Assembly (NCBI GenBank): GCA_965200645.1
Contig: CBDAUN010000003.1
Span: forward strand, 248,001 to 312,000
DNA from: CBDAUN01 sp965200645
GTDB lineage: Bacteria; Pseudomonadota; Gammaproteobacteria; Arenicellales; JAJDZL01
Direction: 5' to 3'
Length of the DNA: 64,000 bases
The number at the start of each line of letters is the position of its first letter. Position 1 is the stretch's first letter. Below the pieces are notes generated by a model. It saw nothing but the letters and a program-made list of their open reading frames with translations, was not told where the DNA came from and searched no databases. The translations under genes were made by a program, and so were the position numbers. Below are positions 25,392 through 33,843 of this stretch, piece after piece.

Positions 25392-26810
25392 ATGCAAACT
25401 AGTTCGAGAACAAAAAGTGTTACGGCGGATTTTGGTAACAAACAAATTCAAATTGAAGTTCCAAACCATGCCACAGTTGTGGAGTTCCAAGACCCGGAGT
25501 TTCTTGAGGATCCAAAAGGTGCTGTACTAGATGCTCTGAACAATCCGGTCGCGAGTCCACCGCTAGTTGAACTGGCAGGACCGGGAAAGACGGTTGCAAT
25601 AGGTTTTGATGATCCTACTAGACCACCGTTACCATGGCAAATAATTCTACCAATCGTGATTGATCAACTAATCAAAGCGGGTGTACTAAAACGAGACATT
25701 GTTCTGATTTGTGCAAACGGTGCACATAGGAAGTGGACGGCTGAGGAACTTCGGCGCTACCTTGGCGACAATATTTTCAATCAATTTTGGTCGACCGATC
25801 AAATCATCAATCACGATTGCGATAATCCTGATGAACTGACTTATCTTGGAACCACGGAAAGGGGTGGCTATATTGAACACAATCGAAGGTTTCTTGAAGC
25901 AGACCTACAGATTTATGTCGGCACTGTATCGGCAACCTATGTCGGTGGGTATTCTGGCACCGGGGCAGTAACAGGATTAGCGTCTGCAAATAGTTTAGCA
26001 TCGCACCACGCACATCGATTTTGGCATCATCCAAAGTCTACAACAGGCGATCACCGAACGATGATGTATCGCGGGATGAAGGCTGAAGTTCATGACGTTA
26101 TGGAAGAGAAGTTAAACAAACGAATCTTCTACGTGAATTCGGTGGTTGGAGTAGGTGGTAAGATGGCGGGAGTTTACGCTGGATACTCACCAGAAATTGA
26201 ACCTGTTTGCTGGAAGCTTGCTGATACGTTCAGCCTATATCCAGCACCACAAGCAGATGTGATGGTGATCGGTATGAAACATTGGTTCGCTTATGGTGAA
26301 TCGGACAATACGATGATTGCTGCAGTCGGTTGCTTAAATCCGCCAAGAATTTGGCTTAACGAACCGATTCTTCGGGAAGGGGGTGTTGTTGTCGGGTTGA
26401 ACCCTTCCACCGGACAAATTGACCCACAGATGTATCCTTCCTATCAAGAAGTGATAGACCTATACGACCGCCACCACGACATTAGTGACCTAACCGAACA
26501 TGAATTAGAGATTAGTTCGAAAAAGGCATACGTGGATAGCTACAGGAATGGTTATTCTTACCATCCGCGTCATCCATTCTGGCTGATGTACATTGGCCAT
26601 TACACCCTTCAGCGAGCAGCTGCTGTCATTATGGCTGGGACAAAGAATCCCGGCGCTTTTAGGCAACTAGGGATTACACCAGCTAAAGACTTTGACCATG
26701 CATGGAAAACGGCAACTAAAATAGTCGGGGATGAACCGGTAACTGTTGTTGCACCGACTTTCTGGAGTAAGAGACAGTTCAAATTTAACACACAATACCA
26801 AGTCAGTTGA
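25392..26810 (+). CDS. LarA-family nickel-pincer hydroxyacid racemase/epimerase homologue with altered active site
   Basis: A 472-residue LarA-superfamily protein encoded directly after larCEB. N-terminal blocks AIGFDDPTRPPLPWQIILP and CANGAHRKWTAEELRRYLG match LarA; His112 corresponds to catalytic His108 of the Lactiplantibacillus enzyme. In the cofactor loop, LarA reads HFFAGFSGGRKS, followed 16 residues after the lysine by the nickel-ligand His200. Here the loop reads TYVGGYSGTGAVTG. The positions of His174 and of the cofactor-tethering Lys184 are Thr182 and Ala192, while His208 sits where His200 should. So the nickel ligand is kept but the covalent tether and one catalytic histidine are not. 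The substrate is unknown and need not be lactate. Confidence 0.85.
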   Translation: MQTSSRTKSVTADFGNKQIQIEVPNHATVVEFQDPEFLEDPKGAVLDALNNPVASPPLVELAGPGKTVAIGFDDPTRPPLPWQIILPIVIDQLIKAGVLKRDIVLICANGAHRKWTAEELRRYLGDNIFNQFWSTDQIINHDCDNPDELTYLGTTERGGYIEHNRRFLEADLQIYVGTVSATYVGGYSGTGAVTGLASANSLASHHAHRFWHHPKSTTGDHRTMMYRGMKAEVHDVMEEKLNKRIFYVNSVVGVGGKMAGVYAGYSPEIEPVCWKLADTFSLYPAPQADVMVIGMKHWFAYGESDNTMIAAVGCLNPPRIWLNEPILREGGVVVGLNPSTGQIDPQMYPSYQEVIDLYDRHHDISDLTEHELEISSKKAYVDSYRNGYSYHPRHPFWLMYIGHYTLQRAAAVIMAGTKNPGAFRQLGITPAKDFDHAWKTATKIVGDEPVTVVAPTFWSKRQFKFNTQYQVS

Positions 26811-26961
26811 GTCTTGGACTGGTTGCAGATTCTAAGTTACACCAATTGCTAAAGCCATAAAAATTGACTTTTTTGAACAAACACGGCGTAGGAAAGACCA
26901 AAGTTAATTGGATGCCTTACTACAAACGAGAATGTATCAAACAGAAGACTGATTTATTGTG

Positions 26962-28866
26962 TTAATTAGTACTATTTTTACGCGACGCTAAAACCCAAGC
27001 TACTGCAATGATCAGAGTCACTAGCGTGCCTATAAGTTCTATGTTTCGGCCATTGATCAAGTAGGAAAATCCGACCGCAGTAACCACCAAAAATCCCCAC
27101 CTTTCAGTCCACGTCAAATCTCTGATAAAAAAACCATAGCACACCACCGACGAAGTCCACTGCAGCACTAAGATCAGCAGAACCGGTGGAATTACATCCC
27201 AGGTTACATTTGGGAACGACAGCAACTCTGGATGGTAGATAAATCCAAATGGAATGATGAATGTGGTCAGCATTAGTTTCATTCCGTCCTTGGCAGTCCC
27301 TAGAAACGTACCGCCGGAAAGTTTTGCTGCCGCCAGTGCACTAACTGCAACAGGGGGTGTCAACGTGGAAAATACAGCAAAGTAAAAAACAAAGAAATGC
27401 GCCAGTATTGGTTCAATTCCCCCTTGTTGAAGGAAAGGCACCAAAGTCAGCGAAACTACAACATAGGCAACAGGTGTTGGCAGCCCCATTCCAAGAAATA
27501 GTGAAACAACCATAGTTCCGAGCAGCAACAAAAACTTGCTATCCGGAAGAACTTGGACTAGAACTATCGCTAATCTGTTGGAGAGGTTTGTAGTTAAAAA
27601 TGTCTGCGCAAGCGGACCGATAGCGATCAGCAACAGCGACAATAAGGTCACAATGATAAGCCCATCGATATAAGCCTCATACATCTCCTTGAACTTGGGA
27701 CGATACCGACCCTGCAACGGACATAATCCGACAGCTAAGGTAATCCCAACAATTCCTGCTATGGCAGGTGAGTAATATCCGATAAGCAAAATAACTACAG
27801 CAGCAAACGCAATGAGAAACGTCGGCAGCATTCTCCAAATTGCTTTGTAATCCACAGCATCGTGCATTTTGTCGAGCTTTTCGCCACTAGCACAAGTTAG
27901 AACACCAAATGTTGCACCCGACAAAAACAGTAATGCGGGTATCAATGCCGCCAAGGCCACTTCAATGTAGGGGACATTTAAAAACAGGGCGATAATGAAT
28001 CCGGCCAAGCCAAGAATAGGGGGCATAATCTGACCTGATGTTGAGGCCACGGCTTCAATAGCTCCAGCCATGTCAGACCGGTAGCCATGCTTTTTCATCA
28101 TGGGTATAGTCAGACGCCCCGTTAGTACCACATTGGATACAGCTTGTCCCATGACTGAGGCAACGATACCGCTTCCTATAATCGCTGGAAATGCTGCTCC
28201 TCCACTGACGTGTCGGCCCGTTACCTTGCCAATTTCGATGACCATTTTCAACATTCCAATCCCTAGAAGGATTGCTGCAAAGATCACCAGAAAGTAAAGT
28301 TTATCGGCTGCTAGTCGCGCCAACCAAAACATTCCCTCACTCACACCCAATCCCAGGTAGTGCACCACAAATGCAGCGTCATATTGAGGTAGTTGTAAGA
28401 TCGGGTAGGGCACCATGTAGCCAAAGAAGAAGTAAACAATAATGAGGATAATCAGTGAAGTCAGTAACCAACCCCAGTGCAGGAAATTCAGCAGCATCAC
28501 ACCTGCGATCAATAGTAGGCCAATAGTGATGTCAGGTGTTTCAAAAAACGGATGAATTGCGTCCAAGCGCAATGCATTTATTCGAACAAAACCCGATCCA
28601 CCTACCGCCAAAATTGTTGCGATAATTGCTATGGAAAACCGAATATTCCAATATTTTTTTAATTTTGCATCCCCCAGTTTTTCGTCAATAAGTTCCTTGA
28701 ATGCGTGTAGCGAAGCCATGCACAATGTCGCAAAAACGAATGTTGCATAATAGACTTTTGAATTACTGATTAACCCAAATACGGATATGCCAATGTACAG
28801 TGTCAGCATAGTGCCTAGAACGACAAACACTATGGATATGTATCTTCGAGCAACGACAAGTGACAT
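26962..28866 (-). CDS. TRAP transporter fused permease (4TM/12TM, TAXI-associated)
   Basis: A 634-residue fused DctQ-DctM-type permease of the TRAP-TAXI class, a sodium-driven secondary importer for organic acids. It is hydrophobic throughout (about 17-19 segments). The core DctM region includes GGAAFPAIIGSGIVASVMG, AIEAVASTSGQIMPPILGLA, GMGLPTPVAYVVVSLTLVP and STLTPPVAVSALAAAKLSGG, all signatures of TAXI-type permeases. It lies downstream of the TAXI receptor on the same strand, with a hairpin between them. The substrate is unknown. Its linkage to accB and the divergent carnitine-type genes suggests a betaine or carnitine-derived acid. Confidence 0.93.
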   Translation of the reverse strand: MSLVVARRYISIVFVVLGTMLTLYIGISVFGLISNSKVYYATFVFATLCMASLHAFKELIDEKLGDAKLKKYWNIRFSIAIIATILAVGGSGFVRINALRLDAIHPFFETPDITIGLLLIAGVMLLNFLHWGWLLTSLIILIIVYFFFGYMVPYPILQLPQYDAAFVVHYLGLGVSEGMFWLARLAADKLYFLVIFAAILLGIGMLKMVIEIGKVTGRHVSGGAAFPAIIGSGIVASVMGQAVSNVVLTGRLTIPMMKKHGYRSDMAGAIEAVASTSGQIMPPILGLAGFIIALFLNVPYIEVALAALIPALLFLSGATFGVLTCASGEKLDKMHDAVDYKAIWRMLPTFLIAFAAVVILLIGYYSPAIAGIVGITLAVGLCPLQGRYRPKFKEMYEAYIDGLIIVTLLSLLLIAIGPLAQTFLTTNLSNRLAIVLVQVLPDSKFLLLLGTMVVSLFLGMGLPTPVAYVVVSLTLVPFLQQGGIEPILAHFFVFYFAVFSTLTPPVAVSALAAAKLSGGTFLGTAKDGMKLMLTTFIIPFGFIYHPELLSFPNVTWDVIPPVLLILVLQWTSSVVCYGFFIRDLTWTERWGFLVVTAVGFSYLINGRNIELIGTLVTLIIAVAWVLASRKNSTN

Positions 28867-28926
28867 TTGATATTTAAGGTGTGAACTTGAGCTTGACTGC
28901 CATTAAAGTCAATCAAGCAAAGAATA

Positions 28927-28960
28927 AAGCCGTCTAATGCAGCAAAGTACCAGACGGCTT
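28927..28960 (-). terminator. Intercistronic hairpin between TAXI receptor and TRAP permease
   Basis: A perfect nine-base inverted repeat, AAGCCGTCT (28927-28935) and AGACGGCTT (28952-28960), with a 16-base loop. It is followed on the minus strand by a U-rich but interrupted tail. It lies in the 117-base gap between receptor stop and permease start. It probably acts as an attenuator or RNA-stabilising stem that keeps receptor expression above permease expression. Confidence 0.65.
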
Positions 28961-28983
28961 CATTGATTTAATATTAAGTTGAA

Positions 28984-30054
28984 CTAGGCATCCGGATACG
29001 TGACGGGGATAAAATTCTTTCGATTCTCCCAAATTCCGAGTTCCTTGTAGGCTCGAATCGCTCCAGGATGTGTATTTTCTTCCGACAGACCGTCAACCAT
29101 CATGTCTTCTGTCAGCACTTTCCAAAGTGCATTCAGTTCTCGCATTTCAGTTAAATTTTGGTGCGTTGCTAGTACGTACTCATAAGCGACATTATCCGGA
29201 AATTCCGGGTGCACAGCTTTGTATCCTCTATTGAACCCAGACAGAAAATCCTGATCCTGATGAGGTAAGGTTCCTGCCTCGATCGTCATTCCGATCCAAG
29301 TGGTACCAAACTTTTCATTCATCATATCGATTGCCCATTGGTCCATTGGGATATAGTAGAGTTTCTTGCCGGATGCTTCCAATTTTCTCAATGGTCCGCT
29401 AAGAATATGATTCATCTGTGAGGGGTCTGTGCCATAGCCTGTGACGCATACATCAGTCGTTCCGTCGATCAGTTGCTGGGTCAAGCCACCTGGATTGAGT
29501 AAACGAATATCAGTATTGGACTTATCAATTCCGTAGGCGTGTTTAAGGAATAATCTTGGATAAACTCCCCAGTCGCTTTGTCCAACCAAACCGACAGAAA
29601 CTCGCTTGCCCTTCATATCGGCAATTGTCTTGATGTTAGGGTCTGTAGTAACAAAGAATTTGCCTTGTGACCAATATGCTTCGCCGTGAAGCAGTTTGAA
29701 CTTAATTGGAATTGGATCTGGCAAATACTCCGATAAATCTTCGGTTCCACCTTGCAATGCAAGTTGAATGATGGTGTCTTCGGTACCAAAAACAGTACGT
29801 TTCCAGCGCCTCTCTTCGACCATAGTACGAACGTTGTACATGTACCCCGGCGTTTCCTGCGCTGTAATGTACAGTGGCGAATTACCGCTTCTGGCCACAA
29901 CGTTGCCGAAGATGGTGTTGCCCTCCATAACCCCACAGCCGAAAGGACAAGACAGAATAGATACAAAATCCTGAGCTTGAGCAGGTGCTTGTACACCTAC
30001 AGTTGAGGCGAGTAGGGTGAGAGCGAAAGTAGATTTCTTCAAATACTTTTTCAT
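28984..30054 (-). CDS. TAXI-family TRAP transporter solute-binding protein
   Basis: A periplasmic receptor of the TRAP-TAXI system, 356 residues from the ATG at 30054. That start is chosen because GAGGAG lies seven bases upstream and a clean signal peptide follows (MKKYLKKSTFALTLLASTVG, cleavage after AQAQ). The frame stays open upstream to 30306, but that part has no signal-like or conserved sequence. Mature-protein blocks include ARSGNSPLYITAQETPGYMYN, GKRVSVGLVGQSDWGVYPR, GGLTQQLIDGTTDVCVTGYG and EAGTLPHQDQDFLSGFNRGY. It delivers the ligand to the permease encoded next. The gene lies 154 bases downstream of accB. Confidence 0.92.
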   Translation of the reverse strand: MKKYLKKSTFALTLLASTVGVQAPAQAQDFVSILSCPFGCGVMEGNTIFGNVVARSGNSPLYITAQETPGYMYNVRTMVEERRWKRTVFGTEDTIIQLALQGGTEDLSEYLPDPIPIKFKLLHGEAYWSQGKFFVTTDPNIKTIADMKGKRVSVGLVGQSDWGVYPRLFLKHAYGIDKSNTDIRLLNPGGLTQQLIDGTTDVCVTGYGTDPSQMNHILSGPLRKLEASGKKLYYIPMDQWAIDMMNEKFGTTWIGMTIEAGTLPHQDQDFLSGFNRGYKAVHPEFPDNVAYEYVLATHQNLTEMRELNALWKVLTEDMMVDGLSEENTHPGAIRAYKELGIWENRKNFIPVTYPDA

Positions 30055-30208
30055 GCTAACTCCTCTAGTTGGTTGATCACCAATTTGAATCGGTGATAAA
30101 AAAATTGAAATTGATGCTTGATTAGGTTTAATAATTTTTATTGGTTTAAAAAATGTTAAAAAGTGAAAATTGCTAAATTCTCCTAGTTGTAGATGTATTT
30201 GACAAAAT

Positions 30209-30703
30209 TTAAGGCAACTTAATGAGAAATAACTGCTGGTCGAATTCCACAAGATTGCCATCTTCAGCAAATATCGAAATGATGGTGCCACCTGTAGTCG
30301 CTTCAATGGTGGAATAAAGCTTCATAACCTCTATGAGGCAAAGTGGATCTCCTTCCTTAATGACTGATCCTGTATCTACGAATGCGGGCTGTTCAGGAGA
30401 TGGGCGTCGATAGAACGTTCCGACCATGGGGGAGCGGATAATTTCATGTCCCTGCGGTGCTACCATTTTGTCGGTCGGACTAGGCGGTAGAGAATCTTGC
30501 GTTTCAGCCTCCAAATATCTCTCAGGTTTATCCAATTCAGCTGATGGCGGACTTTGGGCTGTTGCGCTTGTTATTGGCGATACTCCGCTGCCACGTCTTT
30601 GAACAGCAATTCGCAGGCCTTCTATCTCAATTTCTACATGATCAGCATGCGACTGATCTATGGCTTTCAATATCTCGGCTACATCACTATAACTGAGAGT
30701 CAA
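30209..30703 (-). CDS. Biotin carboxyl carrier protein (AccB-like)
   Basis: A 164-residue biotin carrier. An AccB-like N-terminal helix (SDVAEILKAIDQSHADHVEI) and a Pro/Ser-rich linker (about 40-90) precede the biotinyl domain: IRSPMVGTFYRRPSPEQPAF, then LCLIEVMKLYSTIEA with biotinylated Lys128, then GTIISIFAEDGNLVEFDQQLF. The usual EAMKM motif is EVMKL here. It is divergent from accC across a 308-base gap and heads the strand that carries the TAXI-TRAP transporter. Because the carboxyltransferase encoded in the right arm has no carrier domain of its own, this protein is probably its partner. A role in general fatty acid synthesis is an alternative. Confidence 0.9.
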   Translation of the reverse strand: MTLSYSDVAEILKAIDQSHADHVEIEIEGLRIAVQRRGSGVSPITSATAQSPPSAELDKPERYLEAETQDSLPPSPTDKMVAPQGHEIIRSPMVGTFYRRPSPEQPAFVDTGSVIKEGDPLCLIEVMKLYSTIEATTGGTIISIFAEDGNLVEFDQQLFLIKLP

Positions 30704-31011
30704 AGGTTATTCCTCAAATGTTGGTTAATCTGAATTAGTCACATTCAATGTCATTCGCAACAACGTTGAAATTGCAGTCAATAAAGATTAATGTATCACA
30801 TGTGTATTACAAATATATCGTACTGTAAGTAATAAAAAAGGACGCATCTAATTTGTCGTGGTTTCCGAAATGCATCGGTGACTCTCCTACGACATCCCCT
30901 CGTCGACAATGCCAATACGAGTACAATGCAAAGGCTTATTCCCATTATTGATACTTACTCAAACAAGTAGCGAAAAGTTCTAAGGCATCAGAACCAAAAA
31001 TTTAGTCGAGT
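30704..31011. promoter_or_regulatory. Divergent promoter region of the carboxylase/transporter locus
   Basis: 308 bases between accB (minus) and accC (plus), without a gene. It must carry both promoters. An AT-rich stretch around 30780-30840 with ATGTATCACATGTGTATT-like partial symmetry could bind a regulator, but I see no recognisable operator and no regulator gene nearby. Confidence 0.45.
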
Positions 31012-32361
31012 ATGAAGTGTATATTGGTTGCCAATCGTGGTGAAATTGGCGTACGTATTGTTAAAGCATGTCGTGATCTTGGCATTCGAAGCGTAGCAAT
31101 ATACTCGGAAGCTGACCGGAATTCTTTGCATGTCCGCTTGGCTGACCAAGCAGTTAAGATCGGGCCTTCTTCAGTCACTTCAAGTTATCTAAGTCAGCCT
31201 GCCATACTGCATACTGCCGTGTCCTGTGGATGCAATGCGATTCATCCAGGCTACGGATTTCTCGCTGAAAACCCTGAATTTGCAAAAGCGTGTGAAGAAG
31301 AAGGTCTATTGTTTATTGGCCCTTCACCTCAGACAATTCAAAAATTTGGTGACAAATCGCAAGCGCGTGCGGAAGCTGCTGCTGCTGGTGTACCGGTTGT
31401 GCCCGGATCTGAGGATTCGTTTACCACTTTAACCCCTGCACTGAAGGAAGCACGTCGAGTAGGGTTTCCAATATTGATAAAGGCGAGAAGCGGTGGTGGT
31501 GGTCGCGGAATGCGGGTTGCCAACAATGAGTCTGAGTTCACATCCCTGTTTCCTCAAGCTACTGCAGAAGCTGCATCCGCATTTGGAGATGAGTCAATGT
31601 ATATCGAAAAGTATCTTACAAAAATTCGACATGTCGAAGTTCAGATACTCGGCGACAACTATGGCAACATTCAGGCACTTGGAGAACGCGACTGTACAGT
31701 TCAAAGGCGTCATCAAAAGTTGGTTGAGGAAGCGCCATGTGTAGTGGTGTCAGAAATTACCCGTAGAAAAATGATTGATGCTGCGATTCGTCTAGGTAAG
31801 TCGATTGGATACAAAGGCTTGGGCACCGTAGAATATGTACTGTGTGAAGATTTGGAAACATTCTATTTCATTGAAATGAATACACGAATTCAGGTAGAAC
31901 ATCCGGTCACAGAAGCTATTTTTGGGATCGATCTGGTTCGATCACAAATACAACTCGCAATGGGACACAAACTTTCAGACGTCATTGAAAATGCCAACAT
32001 TGACGGACATGCGATAGAATTTCGTATCAATGCAGAAAACTGGAAGAAAGATTTCTTACCTTCGCCTGGGCTGATCAGTCGTTGGTCCCCGGCGGCTGGT
32101 ACAGGAATTAGAGTGGACAGTCATGTCTATGAAAGTTTTCGCATTGAACCTTTCTATGATTCTATGATTGCAAAACTTGTAGTTCATGGAGACTCTCGGG
32201 AACAAGCATTAAAACGCGCCGGTTTTGCTTTGGACCAGTTTGTAGTCGAAGGTATTGATACAACAATTGGATTTCACCAAAAGTTACTAAAGCAGCAACA
32301 ATTTGTGTCTGGTGACATAGCAACTAATTGGGTTGAATCCAGGTTTTTAACTGAGAGTTAA
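31012..32361 (+). CDS. Biotin carboxylase (AccC-like)
   Basis: A 449-residue ATP-grasp biotin carboxylase that carboxylates the carrier protein with bicarbonate. Blocks visible are ILVANRGEIGVRIVKACRDL, CNAIHPGYGFLAENPEFA, GDKSQARAEAAAAGVPVVPG, the glycine-rich loop ARSGGGGRGMRV, YIEKYLTKIRHVEVQILGD, RDCTVQRRHQKLVEEAPC, and the catalytic FYFIEMNTRIQVEHPVTEAI. The length equals AccC (449). It starts the right arm of the divergent locus, and the carboxyltransferase follows five bases later. The tight linkage to the HMGL-type transferase, rather than to AccA/AccD or PccB, points to a dedicated 2-oxoacid-type carboxylase. Confidence 0.93.
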   Translation: MKCILVANRGEIGVRIVKACRDLGIRSVAIYSEADRNSLHVRLADQAVKIGPSSVTSSYLSQPAILHTAVSCGCNAIHPGYGFLAENPEFAKACEEEGLLFIGPSPQTIQKFGDKSQARAEAAAAGVPVVPGSEDSFTTLTPALKEARRVGFPILIKARSGGGGRGMRVANNESEFTSLFPQATAEAASAFGDESMYIEKYLTKIRHVEVQILGDNYGNIQALGERDCTVQRRHQKLVEEAPCVVVSEITRRKMIDAAIRLGKSIGYKGLGTVEYVLCEDLETFYFIEMNTRIQVEHPVTEAIFGIDLVRSQIQLAMGHKLSDVIENANIDGHAIEFRINAENWKKDFLPSPGLISRWSPAAGTGIRVDSHVYESFRIEPFYDSMIAKLVVHGDSREQALKRAGFALDQFVVEGIDTTIGFHQKLLKQQQFVSGDIATNWVESRFLTES

Positions 32362-32366
32362 ACGAT

Positions 32367-33821
32367 ATGAGTCGTACAGTAGGTATTGTAGACTTAACGA
32401 TGCGTGATGCACATCAGTGCTTGTGGGCTACACGCATGACTACAGCAATGATGAAAGATATCGCTCCGTTGCTGGATAAAGCAGGATTTGAAGCGATTGA
32501 TTTAGTTGGTGGGGCGGTCTTTGATGTATGTGTTCGCTATCTACGGGAAGATCCTTGGGAGAGAATGCGCATATTAAATAGTTGGGTTACCGAAACCCCG
32601 CTAATAATTCATACACGCGGCCAAAGCCTGTTCACATTTGAGTTTTTTGCGGATGATGTAGTTGAACTGTCAGCACAAAGGTTCGCAGCGAATGGGATGA
32701 CTTATCACACGCCATATGACCCCATCAACGATATTCGTAACCTTGAGATTCCTGTTCGTGCTGCAAAGGAAAACGGTCTTTATACTGTAGGTGGTCTCGT
32801 CTATACCGTCAGTCCAGTACATACGGACGAATACTATGCAGACAAAGCAAAAGAATTGGCTAAGCTAGGCGTAGATGGTGTGTATATTAAGGACCCCAGC
32901 GGCTTGCTCCGACCCGACCGAGTGCCTACTTTAGTGCCTGCAATAAAGAAGGGAATTGAGAACCTGCCACTGCAACTCCATTCGCATTGCCTTTCGGGAC
33001 TCGCTCCATACACCGCATTGCTCGCAGTCGATTACGGGGTTGATATAGTGCATACAGCAACATCAACATTGGCAAATGGTGCCTCCCACTCTCCAACAGA
33101 ACTTTTTGTGACAAACTGCCGAAGACGTGGCTATGAAGTAGATCTAGATCTCGAACCAATTGAAGAGGTGGCAGAAAGACTAGCCTACTTAGCTAAGGTT
33201 GAAAATAAACCGACCGGCAAAGTTGCAGAATACAACGAATTTCACTATCACCACCAAATGCCTGGAGGGATGATTTCAAACCTTCGATTTCAGTTGGAAA
33301 CGATTGGAATCGAAGATAAACTGGATGAAATTCTTGAGGAGTCTGGGCACGTTAGAGCAGACTTAGGGTATCCAATTATTGTGAGTCCTTTTGCACAATA
33401 CATTATGACTCAATCGGTTTTAAACGTAATGGGACGTGACCAAGGTAAACCCCGCTATGAAACTGTTCCAGACGAAGTCAGGCTATATGTTCAAGGCGGC
33501 TACGGTCAGATTGCAGGTGATATTGATCCTAATTTGTACGACAAGATTACCCGTGGTGCAGAGCCAATAACCGAACGGCCCGGTCTGCATGTGCCCCCAG
33601 CATTGAAGCGAATTCGAGAGACACGGGGGCCATTTGCATCTGATGATGACTTATTGCTGGCTGCGTATTACAGCGATAAAGAATATTCCGCCTTAAAGCA
33701 AGCAGGTCCAATTCCGTTGGACGCTCACTTTGGAAGTTCACCGATTGTTACTCTGGTCAAGGAGCTTGCCTCGAGGCCCAATATAGAGTCGTTCAGCGTG
33801 AAAGCACAATCTATACATTGA
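32367..33821 (+). CDS. HMGL-type carboxyltransferase subunit (pyruvate carboxylase B / oxaloacetate decarboxylase alpha-like), no biotin domain
   Basis: A 484-residue TIM-barrel carboxyltransferase. The metal and oxoacid-binding start is VDLTMRDAHQCLWATRM; further blocks are AIDLVGGAVFDVCVRYL, EDPWERMR and TRGQS. The metal histidines lie in LQLHSHCLSGLAPY, and the active-site lysine in YIKDPSGLLRP. Compared with pyruvate carboxylase, the segments FR(I/V)FDALND, KDMAGLL and GTSQP are replaced by YHTPYDPIND, KDPSGLL and GASHSP, so a substrate other than pyruvate is likely. The biotin domain usual in PycB/OadA is absent; the AccB-like protein at 30209-30703 can supply it. BKACE follows after 22 bases. 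Confidence 0.85.
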   Translation: MSRTVGIVDLTMRDAHQCLWATRMTTAMMKDIAPLLDKAGFEAIDLVGGAVFDVCVRYLREDPWERMRILNSWVTETPLIIHTRGQSLFTFEFFADDVVELSAQRFAANGMTYHTPYDPINDIRNLEIPVRAAKENGLYTVGGLVYTVSPVHTDEYYADKAKELAKLGVDGVYIKDPSGLLRPDRVPTLVPAIKKGIENLPLQLHSHCLSGLAPYTALLAVDYGVDIVHTATSTLANGASHSPTELFVTNCRRRGYEVDLDLEPIEEVAERLAYLAKVENKPTGKVAEYNEFHYHHQMPGGMISNLRFQLETIGIEDKLDEILEESGHVRADLGYPIIVSPFAQYIMTQSVLNVMGRDQGKPRYETVPDEVRLYVQGGYGQIAGDIDPNLYDKITRGAEPITERPGLHVPPALKRIRETRGPFASDDDLLLAAYYSDKEYSALKQAGPIPLDAHFGSSPIVTLVKELASRPNIESFSVKAQSIH

Positions 33822-33843
33822 ACCAACCAAAAGAGGCAAAATA

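Noticed and set aside
28984..30306. Long form of the TAXI receptor with an 84-residue N-terminal extension
   Set aside because: The extension lacks a signal peptide and conservation, whereas the ATG at 30054 has GAGGAG and a textbook signal peptide.
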